From JBGQOG01 sp052113705 (GTDB lineage: Bacteria > Pseudomonadota > Alphaproteobacteria > Rhodobacterales > Rhodobacteraceae), in assembly GCF_052113705.1 (NCBI RefSeq), contig NZ_JBGQOG010000007.1, positions 1-64,000 on the forward strand: a DNA stretch of 64,000 nt. Direction: 5' to 3'. The position numbers were made by a program, and so were the translations under genes. This document shows, piece after piece, positions 7,486-16,575 of this stretch. Numbering within the stretch: position 1 is the stretch's first letter; every line of letters begins with the position of its first letter. Under the pieces are notes generated by a model, which worked only from the letters and a program-made list of their open reading frames with translations, was not told the origin of the DNA and did not search any database.

Positions 7486-8649
7486 ATGAAAATCGCAGTG
7501 GTTGGCCTTGGCTACGTGGGCCTGTCGAACGCCATATTGATCGCGCAGCACCATGAGGTTGTGGCGCTCGAGGTGAACGCCGCGCGGGCGGAGATGGTGA
7601 ATGCCGGACGCTCGTCCATCGGCGACGCGGAATGCGAGGAGTACCTCGCGCGCGGCACGCTCAACCTGCGCGCGGTCACCGATCCGGCCGAAGCCTATGC
7701 CGGGGCGGCCTTCGTCATCATCGCCACGCCAACGAATTACGACGTCACCACAAACCGCTTTGACACCTCCAGCGTCGAGGCGGTGATCGCCGATGTCGCC
7801 CGGCTGAACCCCCGGGCCGTCGCGGTGGTCAAATCGACGATCCCGGTCGGTTTCATCACCCGCATGCGCGAAGAGGGCTTTGAGAATGTCATCTTCAGCC
7901 CGGAATTTCTGCGCGAAGGCAAGGCCTTGCACGACAACCTCTACCCTTCCCGCATCGTGGTGGGCGAGCAGAGCCCGCGCGCCAAGGCCTTCGCGGGCCT
8001 GTTGATCGAGGGGGCGATCCGCAAGGATATGCCGGTGCTTTACACCGATCCGACCGAGGCCGAGGCGGTGAAGCTCTTTGCCAATACCTATCTCGCGATG
8101 CGGGTGGCCTTCTTCAACGAACTCGACACCTACGCACAGGTGCATGGCCTCTCGACGCGGCAGATCATCGACGGCATCAGCCTCGATCCGCGCATCGGCG
8201 GGCATTACAACAACCCCTCCTTCGGCTATGGCGGCTATTGCCTGCCAAAAGACACCAAACAGCTCTTGGCGAACTACGACCGCGTGCCGCAGCACATCAT
8301 GCGCGCCATCGTCGACAGCAACTCGACACGGAAAGATTTCATTGCCGATCAGGTGATTGCCCGCAATCCCAAGGTGGTGGGCATCTACCGGCTGACGATG
8401 AAGGCGGGGTCGGACAATTTCCGCGACAGCTCGATCCAGGGCGTGATGAAGCGGATCAAGGCCAAGGGCATCGAGGTGATCGTGTTCGAGCCGACGCTGG
8501 ACGCGCCCGATTTCTTCCGCAGCCGGGTGGTGACGGATCTCGAGGCTTTCAAAGCCGAGGCCGATGTCATCCTCGCCAACCGCGCCGATGCCGATCTGGC
8601 GGATGTCGCAGACAAGATTTTTACCCGCGATCTGTTCGGAGTTGATTGA
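7486..8649 (+). CDS. ugd: UDP-glucose 6-dehydrogenase
   Basis: This 387-residue enzyme oxidises UDP-glucose twice with NAD+ to UDP-glucuronate, the precursor of acidic surface polysaccharides. The N-terminal Rossmann motif is GLGYVG (residues 7-12). VKSTIPVG, SPEFLREGKALHDNLYPSR and EAVKLFANTYLAMRVAFFNE are the family signatures, and the catalytic Cys252 lies in GYGGYCLPKDTKQL. The length matches the short bacterial type (E. coli Ugd, 388 residues). It is followed, with a TGATG overlap, by a UDP-glucuronate epimerase gene, so both products act in sequence. No glycosyltransferase or export gene lies nearby. Confidence 0.93.
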   Translation: MKIAVVGLGYVGLSNAILIAQHHEVVALEVNAARAEMVNAGRSSIGDAECEEYLARGTLNLRAVTDPAEAYAGAAFVIIATPTNYDVTTNRFDTSSVEAVIADVARLNPRAVAVVKSTIPVGFITRMREEGFENVIFSPEFLREGKALHDNLYPSRIVVGEQSPRAKAFAGLLIEGAIRKDMPVLYTDPTEAEAVKLFANTYLAMRVAFFNELDTYAQVHGLSTRQIIDGISLDPRIGGHYNNPSFGYGGYCLPKDTKQLLANYDRVPQHIMRAIVDSNSTRKDFIADQVIARNPKVVGIYRLTMKAGSDNFRDSSIQGVMKRIKAKGIEVIVFEPTLDAPDFFRSRVVTDLEAFKAEADVILANRADADLADVADKIFTRDLFGVD

Positions 8650-9668
8650 TGGCCGAGGCCCGCACTGCATTTGTCACCGGCTCGTCCGGGTTCATCGGCT
8701 TTCACCTGATCCGCCGCCTGCTGGCCGACGGGTTCCGGGTGATCGGCCTTGACAGCCACAATGATTATTACGACGTGACACTCAAGGAACGGCGCGAGCA
8801 GATGCTCTTGCAAAATCCGGGCTTTACCGCGATCCGCGGCAAGGTCGAGGAGCCGGGCCTGCTGATGGATCTCTTCGCGCGGGAAAAGCCGGATCTGGTC
8901 GTGCATCTGGCGGCCCAGGCCGGGGTGCGCTACTCCATCGACAATCCGCGCGCCTATGTCGAGGCGAACCTTCTGGGCGCCTATGAGCTCCTCGAAGCCG
9001 CCCGCGCGCATCCCCCTGCGCATATGCTGATGGCCTCCACCTCTTCGGCTTACGGTGCGAATACGGTGATGCCCTATGTCGAGACGGCCAAGGCCGACAG
9101 CCAGATGTCCTTCTATGCGGCCACGAAAAAGGCCAATGAAAGCATGGCCCACAGCTATGCGCATCTCTACGGCCTGCCGATCACCATGTTCCGGTTTTTC
9201 ACCGTCTATGGTCCCTGGGGCCGCCCGGACATGGCGCTGTTCAAATTCACCAAGGCGATCCTGAACGGCCAACCGATTGACGTGTACAACCACGGCGACA
9301 TGAGCCGCGATTTCACCTTTGTCACCGATCTGGTGCAAGGGATCCGGCTTTTGCTCGATGCTGCCCCGGTGCGGCCTGCGGATGGGGTGGTGCCCGAGGG
9401 CGACAGCCTCTCGCCCGTGGCGCCGTTCCGGGTGGTGAACATCGGCAATGGCAGCCCGGTGCAGCTGATGGACTACATCCGCGCGATCGAAGCCGCGACA
9501 GGGCGGACGGCAATCTGCAACATGATGCCGATGCAGCCCGGCGATGTGCCCGCCACCTGGGCCGACACCACGCTCTTGTCAAAACTCACCGGCTACACCC
9601 CGACCACCGGCGTCACCGAAGGGGTGAAAGCCTTTGTCGACTGGTACCGCGACTACTTCCGGCACTAG
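8649..9668 (+). CDS. UDP-glucuronate 4-epimerase (SDR family)
   Basis: A 339-residue extended short-chain dehydrogenase that would interconvert UDP-glucuronate and UDP-galacturonate through a 4-keto intermediate with bound NAD+. Visible motifs are the NAD-binding TGSSGFIG at residues 10-17, the HLAAQAGVRYSIDNPRAY segment typical of this epimerase subgroup, the Ser/Thr patch at 130-133 and the catalytic Tyr156/Lys160 pair (YAATK). FFTVYGPWGRPDMALFKFTK is also subgroup-specific. The ATG at 8649 shares one base with the ugd stop. A TTG three bases upstream gives a longer frame but is less likely. The coupling with ugd supports the substrate call. Confidence 0.88.
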   Translation: MAEARTAFVTGSSGFIGFHLIRRLLADGFRVIGLDSHNDYYDVTLKERREQMLLQNPGFTAIRGKVEEPGLLMDLFAREKPDLVVHLAAQAGVRYSIDNPRAYVEANLLGAYELLEAARAHPPAHMLMASTSSAYGANTVMPYVETAKADSQMSFYAATKKANESMAHSYAHLYGLPITMFRFFTVYGPWGRPDMALFKFTKAILNGQPIDVYNHGDMSRDFTFVTDLVQGIRLLLDAAPVRPADGVVPEGDSLSPVAPFRVVNIGNGSPVQLMDYIRAIEAATGRTAICNMMPMQPGDVPATWADTTLLSKLTGYTPTTGVTEGVKAFVDWYRDYFRH

Positions 9669-9742
9669 CTCCCCTTCGGTTTCACAAACGGCAGCACCCC
9701 GGAAGCGCCGTCGACCCCCTCCGAAAGCGCCCGCCAGAACGC

Positions 9743-9777
9743 AACAACCGCCAACCCTGTCAGGGCTGGCGGTTGTT
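9743..9777. terminator. Bidirectional terminator between the epimerase and autotransporter genes
   Basis: An inverted repeat with arms AACAACCGCCAaCCCTG and CAGGGcTGGCGGTTGTT lies between two convergent genes. It can serve both strands. Confidence 0.7.
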
Positions 9778-9811
9778 GGCCGTTCACGCGGGGGAAACCT
9801 GCCCCCTGCCG

Positions 9812-12800
9812 TCAGAAGTCCAGCGTATAGCCGAGGTTCAGACCATAGCTGTCATAATCCGCCGCCCCCAGCCCATCGACATAGGCCGCCGCGCTGAAGG
9901 TGCCGTTGGCTTTGCTGGCATAGGTGACGCCGAGTTTCACCCGCGCGCGCCAGCCCTCATAGCCGGGGACAACGCTGCTGGCGACGCCGGTACCGCCAGT
10001 ACCGCTGGTGCTGGACCCGATGCCCGAGACCCCGGCCACCAAATCCATCTCTCCACCGTCAAAGGACAGATGCTCGGCCAGATCCACGCCCAGCGCAATC
10101 TGGCGCAAGGTGATGGTTTGCCCGGGGATGGTGCTTCCCAGCGCATCAATATAGGCCGATTGCGCATCTCTGGTGTAGGCCAGCTTCAGATAGGGGCTGA
10201 GCTGCAGGCCGCGCAGATCATACGCGCCCGTCACCTTGACCTGGCCCAGCACCCGCTTGGTGTCGAAGCCATCCTCATAGGTGCCGAACGGCGACACCCT
10301 GTTCTGCGAGCGGCCATAGAGCAGGCTGCCCTCAAAGGTGATCGGATGCTCGGCCAGCCGCGCGACGAAATAGGGGCCCGCCAGCCAGCCGCTGCCTTTC
10401 ACCCGGCGCGCGCCATCGTCTTGCGACTGATGGTCGAATTGCAGCATCGCCCCCAGCAGCATGGTCTCGCGCAGCTGGACATGCCCCCCGATGGCCCCGA
10501 ACATGTAAAGGCTGTCGGCCGTGTCATCCTTGGTCTTCGCGCCCTTGAGCTGGAACCAGGCATTGTCAAAGCCGACCGCCCCCAGACCCGCGCCGAACTC
10601 AAAGGTGCCATAGCCCCGGGTGACCGCCGCATTGGCATGCCCTCTGGCGGCGCCGTTCAGCAGGGCCGAGAGTTCGGGCTGGTTGCTGACCAGTTGATTG
10701 GCCCGCGTGAACATGAAATCGGCAATGGTTTCCTGGGTTTCCGCCACGGTGGTATCGGCCAGAACCAGCAGGTTTGACGCCGTGGTCAGATTGCCCGCCG
10801 CATCCTGCGCAGCCCCTGCCGGGACCGAGATCCTGATGTCACCGCCGCCCGACGCGGTCAATGATGCCGTGTAGCTTGCACCGCTGCCGGTCAGTCCGGT
10901 CACCGAGGCGTGGGTGGCAACAATATCCCCTGCACCAAAGCCGGTCACCGCTTCGGTAAAGGTGATGCTGACGGTGAAGTTGCCGTTCGGCGTCACAGCT
11001 TCGGGGCCGCCGCTGATCACCACATCAGGGGCCAGCGTGTCCACCACGGCCACCGTTGCGCCCGAGGTATTGCCGTTGCTGTCGGTCGAGGTGACAGTGA
11101 CGGTCCCGTTCGGCTGCGGTGCCGCCGAGGTCACCGAGAAGGTGCCGGACTGCACGATGTTGCGGGCCACCCGCTGCGGTTTTTGCGTAATCCCGCCCGT
11201 GGCATGGGTGGTGACAACCGACAGGTCCGGGAAGGTGACGGTGACCAGGGCACCCGGCTCGGTTGTGCCGCTGACGGTCAGGGTCTGATCAAGGTTCACC
11301 ACGACGGTGGCGACCGTGGGCGCGGGCGGCGGGCTCACATCCTGCACGGTGACGGTAAAGCTGACCTGCACCGCCGCATTGCCGGCCGTATCGGTCGCAT
11401 CCATCGTGACCGTGGTCTCGCCGACCGGGAAGTCATAAGCACCGGTCAGAATGACGGACCCCACGCGGTAGGTGATGGTCAGGCCCGTGTCGAGGTTGTC
11501 ACTCACCGACCCGAGGCTGGTGACATCAACCGTTGCATAGCCCGCACCGTCATCGGTATTGGCCGTCTGATTGGCCGGCGCGGTCAGAACCGGCGCCACC
11601 CCATCGGTCGCGGTGTCACTGATGGTGACGGTAAAGCTCACCTGCACCGCAGCATTCCCTGCCGTATCGGTGGCCTGCATCGTCACGGTGGTGGCGCCCA
11701 GCGGGAAATCATAGGCGCCGTTCAGAACCGTCGCGCCGACCCTGTAGGTGATTGCCAACCCGGTATCGACATTGTCGCTCACGGAACCAAGGCTGGTGAC
11801 ATCGACCGAAGCCGTGCTGAGACCATCATCGGTGGCGGCCGTCTGATTGGCAGGCGCGGTGAGCACCGGCGCTTCCGCATCGCTGACGGTGACAGTAAAG
11901 CTCACCTGTGCCGCCGCGTTGCTCAGTGTATCGGTGGCATCCATCGTCACCGTGGTCACGCCCAGCGGAAAATCATAGGCGCCGGTCAATACGGTGGAGC
12001 CCACACGGTAAGTGATCGCCAGCCCGCTATCGACGTTGTCGCTGACCGAGCCAAGGCTGGTTACATCCAGCGCGGCGGTGCTGACACCGGGGTCCGTATT
12101 GGCCGTCTGATCCGCGGGGGCGGTCAGCACCGGCATTCCGGCATCGCTGACAGTGACGGTAAAGGTCACCTGCGTCGCCGCGTTCAGAGCGGTGTCGGTG
12201 GCATCCATCGTCACCGTGGTCACACCCAACGGGAAGTCATAGGCGCCGGTCAAAACGGTGGAGCCCACACGATAGGTGATCGCCAACCCGCTATCGACGT
12301 TGTCGCTGACCGAGCCGAGGCTGGTCACATCCAGCGAAGCGGTGTTAACCCCCGCATCGGTGCTGACACTCTGCGCCGAGGGGGCGGTGAGCACCGGCAC
12401 CTCCGCATCGCTCACCGTCACGGTGAAACTCACCTGCGTCGCGGCATTCAGCGCCGTATCGGTGGCGTCCATCGTCACGGTGGTCACGCCCAGCGGAAAG
12501 TCATAGGCGCCGCTCAGAACGGTGGAGCCGACCTTGTAGGTGATCGCCAACCCGCTATCGACATTGTCGCTGACCGAGCCGAGGCTCGTCACGTCCAGCG
12601 CGGCGGTGCTGACACCAGGGTCCGTATTGGCCGTCTGATTGGCGGGGGCGGTCAGCACCGGTATTCCGGCGTCGCTGACAGTGACGGTAAAGCTGACCTG
12701 AGTCGCCGCGTTCAGGGCGGTATCGGTGGTGTCCATCGTCACTGTGGTCACGCCCAGCGGGAAGTCATAGGCGCCGCTCAACACGGTGGAGCCGACCTTG

Positions 12801-14176
12801 TAGGTGATCGCCAACCCGCTATCGACATTGTCGCTGACCGAACCGAGGCTGGTCACATCCAGCGAGGCGGTGCTGACCCCGGCATCGGTGCTGACACTCT
12901 GCGCCGACGGCGCCGTCAGAACCGGCACCTCGGCATCGCTCACCGTCACGGTAAAGCTCACCTGAGTCGCCGCGTTCAGAGCGGTGTCGGTGGCGTCCAT
13001 GGTCACCGTGGTCACGCCCAGCGGAAAGTCATAGGCCCCGCTCAGAACAGTGGAGCCGACCTTGTAGGTGATCGCCAACCCGCTATCGACATTGTCGCTG
13101 ACCGAACCGAGGCTGGTCACATCGAGCGAAGCGGTGTTAACCCCCGCATCGGTGCTGACACTCTGCGCCGACGGCGCCGTCAGAACCGGCACCTCCGCAT
13201 CGCTCACCGTCACGGTAAAACTCGCCTGCGTTGCCGCGTTCAGAGCGGTGTCGGTGGCATCCATCGTCACCGTGGTCACACCCAACGGGAAGTCATAGGC
13301 ACCGCTCAACACGGTTGAGCCCACACGGTAGGTGATCGCCAACCCGCCATCGACGTTGTCGCTGACCGAGCCGAGGCTGGTCACGTTAACCGAAGCGGTG
13401 CTCACCCCCGGATCCGTGTTCGCCACCTGCGCCGACGGCGCGGTCAGCACCGGCCGTTCGGCATCGCTCACCGTCACGGTGAAGCTCGCCTGAGTCGCGG
13501 CATTCAGCGCCGTATCCGTGGCATCCATCGTCACCGTGGTCACACCCAGCGGGAAATCATAAGCCCCGCTCAGAACGGTGGAGCCCACCTTATAGGTGAT
13601 GGCCAGCCCGCTATCGACGTTATCGCTGACCGAACCGAGGCTGGTCACATTGAGCGCGGCGGTGTTAACCCCCGCATCGGTGCTGACACTCTGCGCCGAC
13701 GGCGCGGTGAGCACCGGAGGCTGAGTGTCAGCTGCGGGCGAAAAGGAATGTCCGTCCAGGGAAAATTCGTGGTTGCCCGCGGCCAGTCTGCTCGTTGCCG
13801 TCGTCAGCGTGAACGAAAACCCCATATAGGTGTCACTGACAAAGGAAACCTGTGCTCCGGTTTGAGAGAGGTTGGAAATATTGCTCTCGCTTGTCCCAAG
13901 GCAAAGGGCAAGTTGACTGACGGAGAAGGCCGGATACGAGTTGTCTGCCAACCCGAATTCATAATAACTTCCGCCGGCGATATACGGGCTTCCCCCGCCC
14001 ATAGAATACACGATTGCCAGTTCATCATTGGGGTCATATTGCCAATAAAAAGCGCAGCTCGAACCCGCCACGAAGCTCCCGTTCGTGGGTGTCGGCGACG
14101 AAAACCCGAACCCCATCGTGGGCACGAAAGCGGCCGAGGCCAAACATAACATCTGCAATACTGAACGCGTTCGCAC
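9812..14176 (-). CDS. Autotransporter with nine HYR repeats and an outer-membrane beta-barrel
   Basis: A protein of about 1454 residues exported through both membranes. The GTG at 14176 is preferred because AAGGAC precedes it by six bases and it opens directly into a signal peptide (RTRSVLQMLCLASAAF). An N-terminal domain of about 120 residues with two or three Cys follows. Nine tandem immunoglobulin-like HYR domains of about 88 residues come next, each starting with the pattern PVLTAPxxQ and containing SVSDNVDSGLAITY and FTVTVSDA. Next are two further Ig-like domains (PPAPTVATVVV; DVVISGGPEAVTPNGNFTVSITFTEAVTGF). The last 300 residues, from ETIADFMFTRANQLV, form an autotransporter barrel ending in the outer-membrane signal LNLGYTLDF. 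An adhesin or surface stalk is the likely role. No ligand can be named. Confidence 0.88.
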   Translation of the reverse strand: MRTRSVLQMLCLASAAFVPTMGFGFSSPTPTNGSFVAGSSCAFYWQYDPNDELAIVYSMGGGSPYIAGGSYYEFGLADNSYPAFSVSQLALCLGTSESNISNLSQTGAQVSFVSDTYMGFSFTLTTATSRLAAGNHEFSLDGHSFSPAADTQPPVLTAPSAQSVSTDAGVNTAALNVTSLGSVSDNVDSGLAITYKVGSTVLSGAYDFPLGVTTVTMDATDTALNAATQASFTVTVSDAERPVLTAPSAQVANTDPGVSTASVNVTSLGSVSDNVDGGLAITYRVGSTVLSGAYDFPLGVTTVTMDATDTALNAATQASFTVTVSDAEVPVLTAPSAQSVSTDAGVNTASLDVTSLGSVSDNVDSGLAITYKVGSTVLSGAYDFPLGVTTVTMDATDTALNAATQVSFTVTVSDAEVPVLTAPSAQSVSTDAGVSTASLDVTSLGSVSDNVDSGLAITYKVGSTVLSGAYDFPLGVTTVTMDTTDTALNAATQVSFTVTVSDAGIPVLTAPANQTANTDPGVSTAALDVTSLGSVSDNVDSGLAITYKVGSTVLSGAYDFPLGVTTVTMDATDTALNAATQVSFTVTVSDAEVPVLTAPSAQSVSTDAGVNTASLDVTSLGSVSDNVDSGLAITYRVGSTVLTGAYDFPLGVTTVTMDATDTALNAATQVTFTVTVSDAGMPVLTAPADQTANTDPGVSTAALDVTSLGSVSDNVDSGLAITYRVGSTVLTGAYDFPLGVTTVTMDATDTLSNAAAQVSFTVTVSDAEAPVLTAPANQTAATDDGLSTASVDVTSLGSVSDNVDTGLAITYRVGATVLNGAYDFPLGATTVTMQATDTAGNAAVQVSFTVTISDTATDGVAPVLTAPANQTANTDDGAGYATVDVTSLGSVSDNLDTGLTITYRVGSVILTGAYDFPVGETTVTMDATDTAGNAAVQVSFTVTVQDVSPPPAPTVATVVVNLDQTLTVSGTTEPGALVTVTFPDLSVVTTHATGGITQKPQRVARNIVQSGTFSVTSAAPQPNGTVTVTSTDSNGNTSGATVAVVDTLAPDVVISGGPEAVTPNGNFTVSITFTEAVTGFGAGDIVATHASVTGLTGSGASYTASLTASGGGDIRISVPAGAAQDAAGNLTTASNLLVLADTTVAETQETIADFMFTRANQLVSNQPELSALLNGAARGHANAAVTRGYGTFEFGAGLGAVGFDNAWFQLKGAKTKDDTADSLYMFGAIGGHVQLRETMLLGAMLQFDHQSQDDGARRVKGSGWLAGPYFVARLAEHPITFEGSLLYGRSQNRVSPFGTYEDGFDTKRVLGQVKVTGAYDLRGLQLSPYLKLAYTRDAQSAYIDALGSTIPGQTITLRQIALGVDLAEHLSFDGGEMDLVAGVSGIGSSTSGTGGTGVASSVVPGYEGWRARVKLGVTYASKANGTFSAAAYVDGLGAADYDSYGLNLGYTLDF
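11335..13720 (-). repeat. Nine tandem 264-bp repeats encoding the HYR domains
   Basis: The period is 264 bp (88 codons). It is most regular between about 11900 and 13720, where neighbouring copies differ by only a few bases. Copies alternate between the versions SAQSVSTDAGV and NQTANTDPGV, which suggests duplication of two-repeat blocks. The two copies nearest the barrel end (11335-11880) have diverged most. Confidence 0.9.
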
Positions 14177-14644
14177 GATAAGGTCCTTGTGAAACGGGGG
14201 GTGACATTCCTTTCGATCAGTAGCGGGAGGGTGGTTGATTATGTGTGAAAGACCGCCAGGGTCCGGTTGATTTTGGCAGGGCATTCAGAGGGGCAGCAGG
14301 CGGCAAGACCGCGCCGTGCAAATGGCATTCGGGGTCACCTGTCCGGGCCAATGTCTGCGGCCAAAAAGCGCCAGGAACCCCTGCGCGACGGTGACGGCGC
14401 AAGACCCATAAGGCGACGCCTTGGTGCGCCTATGGCCGATGGTGCAGCACAGAGGCCGGACCCAAGCCGGGGAACAGTCGGGGCGAAGGAAGCAGCGGCG
14501 GAAAAGCCGGCAAACCAGCGCCATCCGCGGCGGCCCATCCATGCGGCATATGTCAGATGGAAGGCACCGCTGTGGGATCAGCCGTGGGGCTGAGCAACAT
14601 CGCACCAAAAATCTATAGGAAAATCAAGGACTACCCGACAGATA
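14177..14644. other. Intergenic region upstream of the autotransporter
   Basis: No gene recognised in about 470 bases. The stretch 14285-14600 has overlapping short frames on both strands without start signals. The autotransporter promoter should lie in the first 100 to 150 bases. Confidence 0.45.
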
Positions 14645-14720
14645 TGGTGCCCCCAGAGAGACTCGAACTCCCGACCTCCGGTTTACAAAACCATTGCTCT
14701 ACCAACTGAGCTATAGGGGC
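14645..14720 (-). tRNA. tRNA-Thr (anticodon TGT)
   Basis: Read on the minus strand, the gene folds into a full cloverleaf. The acceptor stem is GCCCCTA/TGGGGGC with one T-G pair, the D-arm is GCTCAGTTGGTAGAGC, and the anticodon loop TTTGTAA gives anticodon TGT (reads ACA). The T-arm contains GTTCGAGTC, and the discriminator base is A. The 3' CCA is encoded in the DNA (complement of 14645-14647). Length is 76 bases including CCA. Confidence 0.96.
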
Positions 14721-14774
14721 AACGCCCTTCAAATAACCCCGCCTCGAAAGGCTTGCAAGGCCGAACCTCGGGCT

Positions 14775-16493
14775 TCAGCCGCGGCCGCGCAAATTTGCCC
14801 GCGCCAGCAGCGCCACCGCCAAGAGGCCAACCGCCATCACCAGAAGCGCCGGGGGGGCCGCCTCGCCCAGATTTTCCAGACTGGCCTTTTCATGCACCCG
14901 CGTCGCCAGCGTCTCATAGTTGAACGGGCGCAAGAGCATGGTCGCGGGCAGCTCCTTGACGCAATCCACGAAAACCAAGAGCAGGGCCGAGCCGACCGAG
15001 CCCTTCATCAGCGGCAGATACACTTCGCGCAAAGCTCCCCCCGCGCTCCGCCCCAGCGAGCGCGCCGCCATCGGCAGCGAGGGCGAGACCCGGCCAAAGG
15101 CACTGTCCGCCGCTCCCTGCGCCAGCGCGAAAAACCGCACGAGATAGGCCAGCACGATGCCGGTGGCCGAACCGGTCAGCAACAGGCCGGGATCCGTGCC
15201 GGTCACCGCCTGCACCAGATCCGCCACCCGGTGATCCAGCGCGGCCAGCGGGATCAGAATCCCCACCGCCAGCACCGCCCCCGGGGCCGCATAGCCCAGC
15301 GTGGTCAGCGGCAGCAGCAACCGCGGCAATTTGCGCCCGGTCAGCCGCACGCCGTAGACCATGAACAGCGCCGCCGTCACCGTCAGCACCGCCGCAATCC
15401 CCCCCGTCGCCAGCGTGTGGCCCAGCGCCCGGCCCAGACCGGGGCCGAACCAGGCCTCGGGGTGCAGCCAGGCGTGATGCGAAATCACCGCAACCGGCAG
15501 CACAAAGCCCAGACCAAAGGGGATGAAGGTGGCACATGTTGCCAGCGCCCCTGCCCCGCCCTTCAGCGTGACCCGGGTCACCGGCCGCGCCTGCCGGGCA
15601 GAATTGTGATAGCGCGCGCGCCGCCGCCCGCTCTTTTCCAGCGCGAACAGCGCGAAAACCACGGCCAGGATCACACACGCGATCTGTGCAGCCCCCCCCG
15701 CATTGCCCGCCTCCAGCCAGGTGGTGAAGATCCCGGTGGTCAGCGTCTGCACGCCGAAATAGTCGACGACGCCGAAATCGGCCACCGTCTCCATCATCGC
15801 AATCGCCGCCCCCGCCGCGATGGCAGGCCGCGCCAGCGGCAGGCCCACACGCCAGAACAGCGCCAGCGGCCCCGCCCCCAGCGCGCGCGCCACCTCATAG
15901 CTGCCGCCCGATTGCTCGCGGAAGGCGGCGCGGGTCAGCAGATAGATGTAGGGATAAAGCGAGGCCGCCAGCACCACCACCGCCGCCCCGCGCGAGCGCA
16001 CGGCCGGAAACCAATAATCCCGCGCCGAATGCCAGCCCATCGTCTCGCGCAAGAGCACTTGCAACGGGCCGGAGTAATCCAGGAAATCCACCAAAGCATA
16101 GGCACCGACATAGGCGGGGATCGCCAGCGGCAGCAGCAAAAGCCACTCCAGCGCGCCCGCGCCCGGAAAGCGGTACATGGTGATCAGCCAGGCCGAGCCC
16201 GCCCCCATCGCCGAGGCCAGCGCCCCCACCCCCAGCGCCAGAATGGCGGTGTTGGTCAGATAGCGCGGCAGCGTGGTCGACATCAGATGCGGCCAGATGT
16301 TCTCGGTCGGAAAAGCGGCGATCCAGCAGACCGCCACGATCGGCAGGAGCACGAGCCCCGCGATGAGCACCGCGCCGAGCGACCACAGCCCGCCCCCCCC
16401 AAGCCGCATGCGGCGGCGCCTCCCCGGCGTGGCGCGGGGCGTGGCGCGGGGCGCGGTCGGATCCATCGGTGAGGGGGTGCTGTTCTCGGCCAT
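14775..16493 (-). CDS. Iron(III)-type ABC transporter permease (FbpB/SfuB family)
   Basis: A 572-residue inner-membrane protein made of two fused permease halves with about 12 transmembrane helices. Each half has an EAA loop for contact with the ATPase: EVARALGAGPLALFWRVGLPLARP and MAARSLGRSAGGALREVYLPLMKG. The tandem architecture and the segment MMETVADFGVVDYFGVQTLTTGIFTTW are typical of ferric-iron importers (FbpB) and of the related ThiP family. No substrate-binding protein or ATPase gene lies beside it, so the substrate is inferred from the family. The N-terminal 30 residues are Pro/Arg-rich and cytoplasmic. No Fur-like box was evident upstream. Confidence 0.82.
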   Translation of the reverse strand: MAENSTPSPMDPTAPRATPRATPGRRRRMRLGGGGLWSLGAVLIAGLVLLPIVAVCWIAAFPTENIWPHLMSTTLPRYLTNTAILALGVGALASAMGAGSAWLITMYRFPGAGALEWLLLLPLAIPAYVGAYALVDFLDYSGPLQVLLRETMGWHSARDYWFPAVRSRGAAVVVLAASLYPYIYLLTRAAFREQSGGSYEVARALGAGPLALFWRVGLPLARPAIAAGAAIAMMETVADFGVVDYFGVQTLTTGIFTTWLEAGNAGGAAQIACVILAVVFALFALEKSGRRRARYHNSARQARPVTRVTLKGGAGALATCATFIPFGLGFVLPVAVISHHAWLHPEAWFGPGLGRALGHTLATGGIAAVLTVTAALFMVYGVRLTGRKLPRLLLPLTTLGYAAPGAVLAVGILIPLAALDHRVADLVQAVTGTDPGLLLTGSATGIVLAYLVRFFALAQGAADSAFGRVSPSLPMAARSLGRSAGGALREVYLPLMKGSVGSALLLVFVDCVKELPATMLLRPFNYETLATRVHEKASLENLGEAAPPALLVMAVGLLAVALLARANLRGRG

Positions 16494-16575
16494 ATGCGGC
16501 GATTACAGGAAAGCGTTTTCCCTGTCCAGAAAAGCCCTTATAACCACCCCGAGCAGAGTGAAGAGGGAGAGACCC

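Noticed and set aside
10910..13318. Open frame of 802 codons on the plus strand opposite the autotransporter
   Set aside because: It is the shadow of the repeated HYR coding sequence. Its repeats mirror the 264-bp period and it has no start signal or family resemblance.
11335..13720. Regular repeats as a CRISPR array
   Set aside because: The unit is 264 bp, coding and continuous, with no unique spacers.
14645..14720. tRNA-Thr as an integration site of a mobile element
   Set aside because: No integrase gene, duplicated tRNA end or foreign-looking segment adjoins it on either side.
14694..16472. Long Gln/Arg/His-rich plus-strand frame opposite the iron permease
   Set aside because: Composition is that of the complement of a membrane protein gene and it runs into the tRNA gene.
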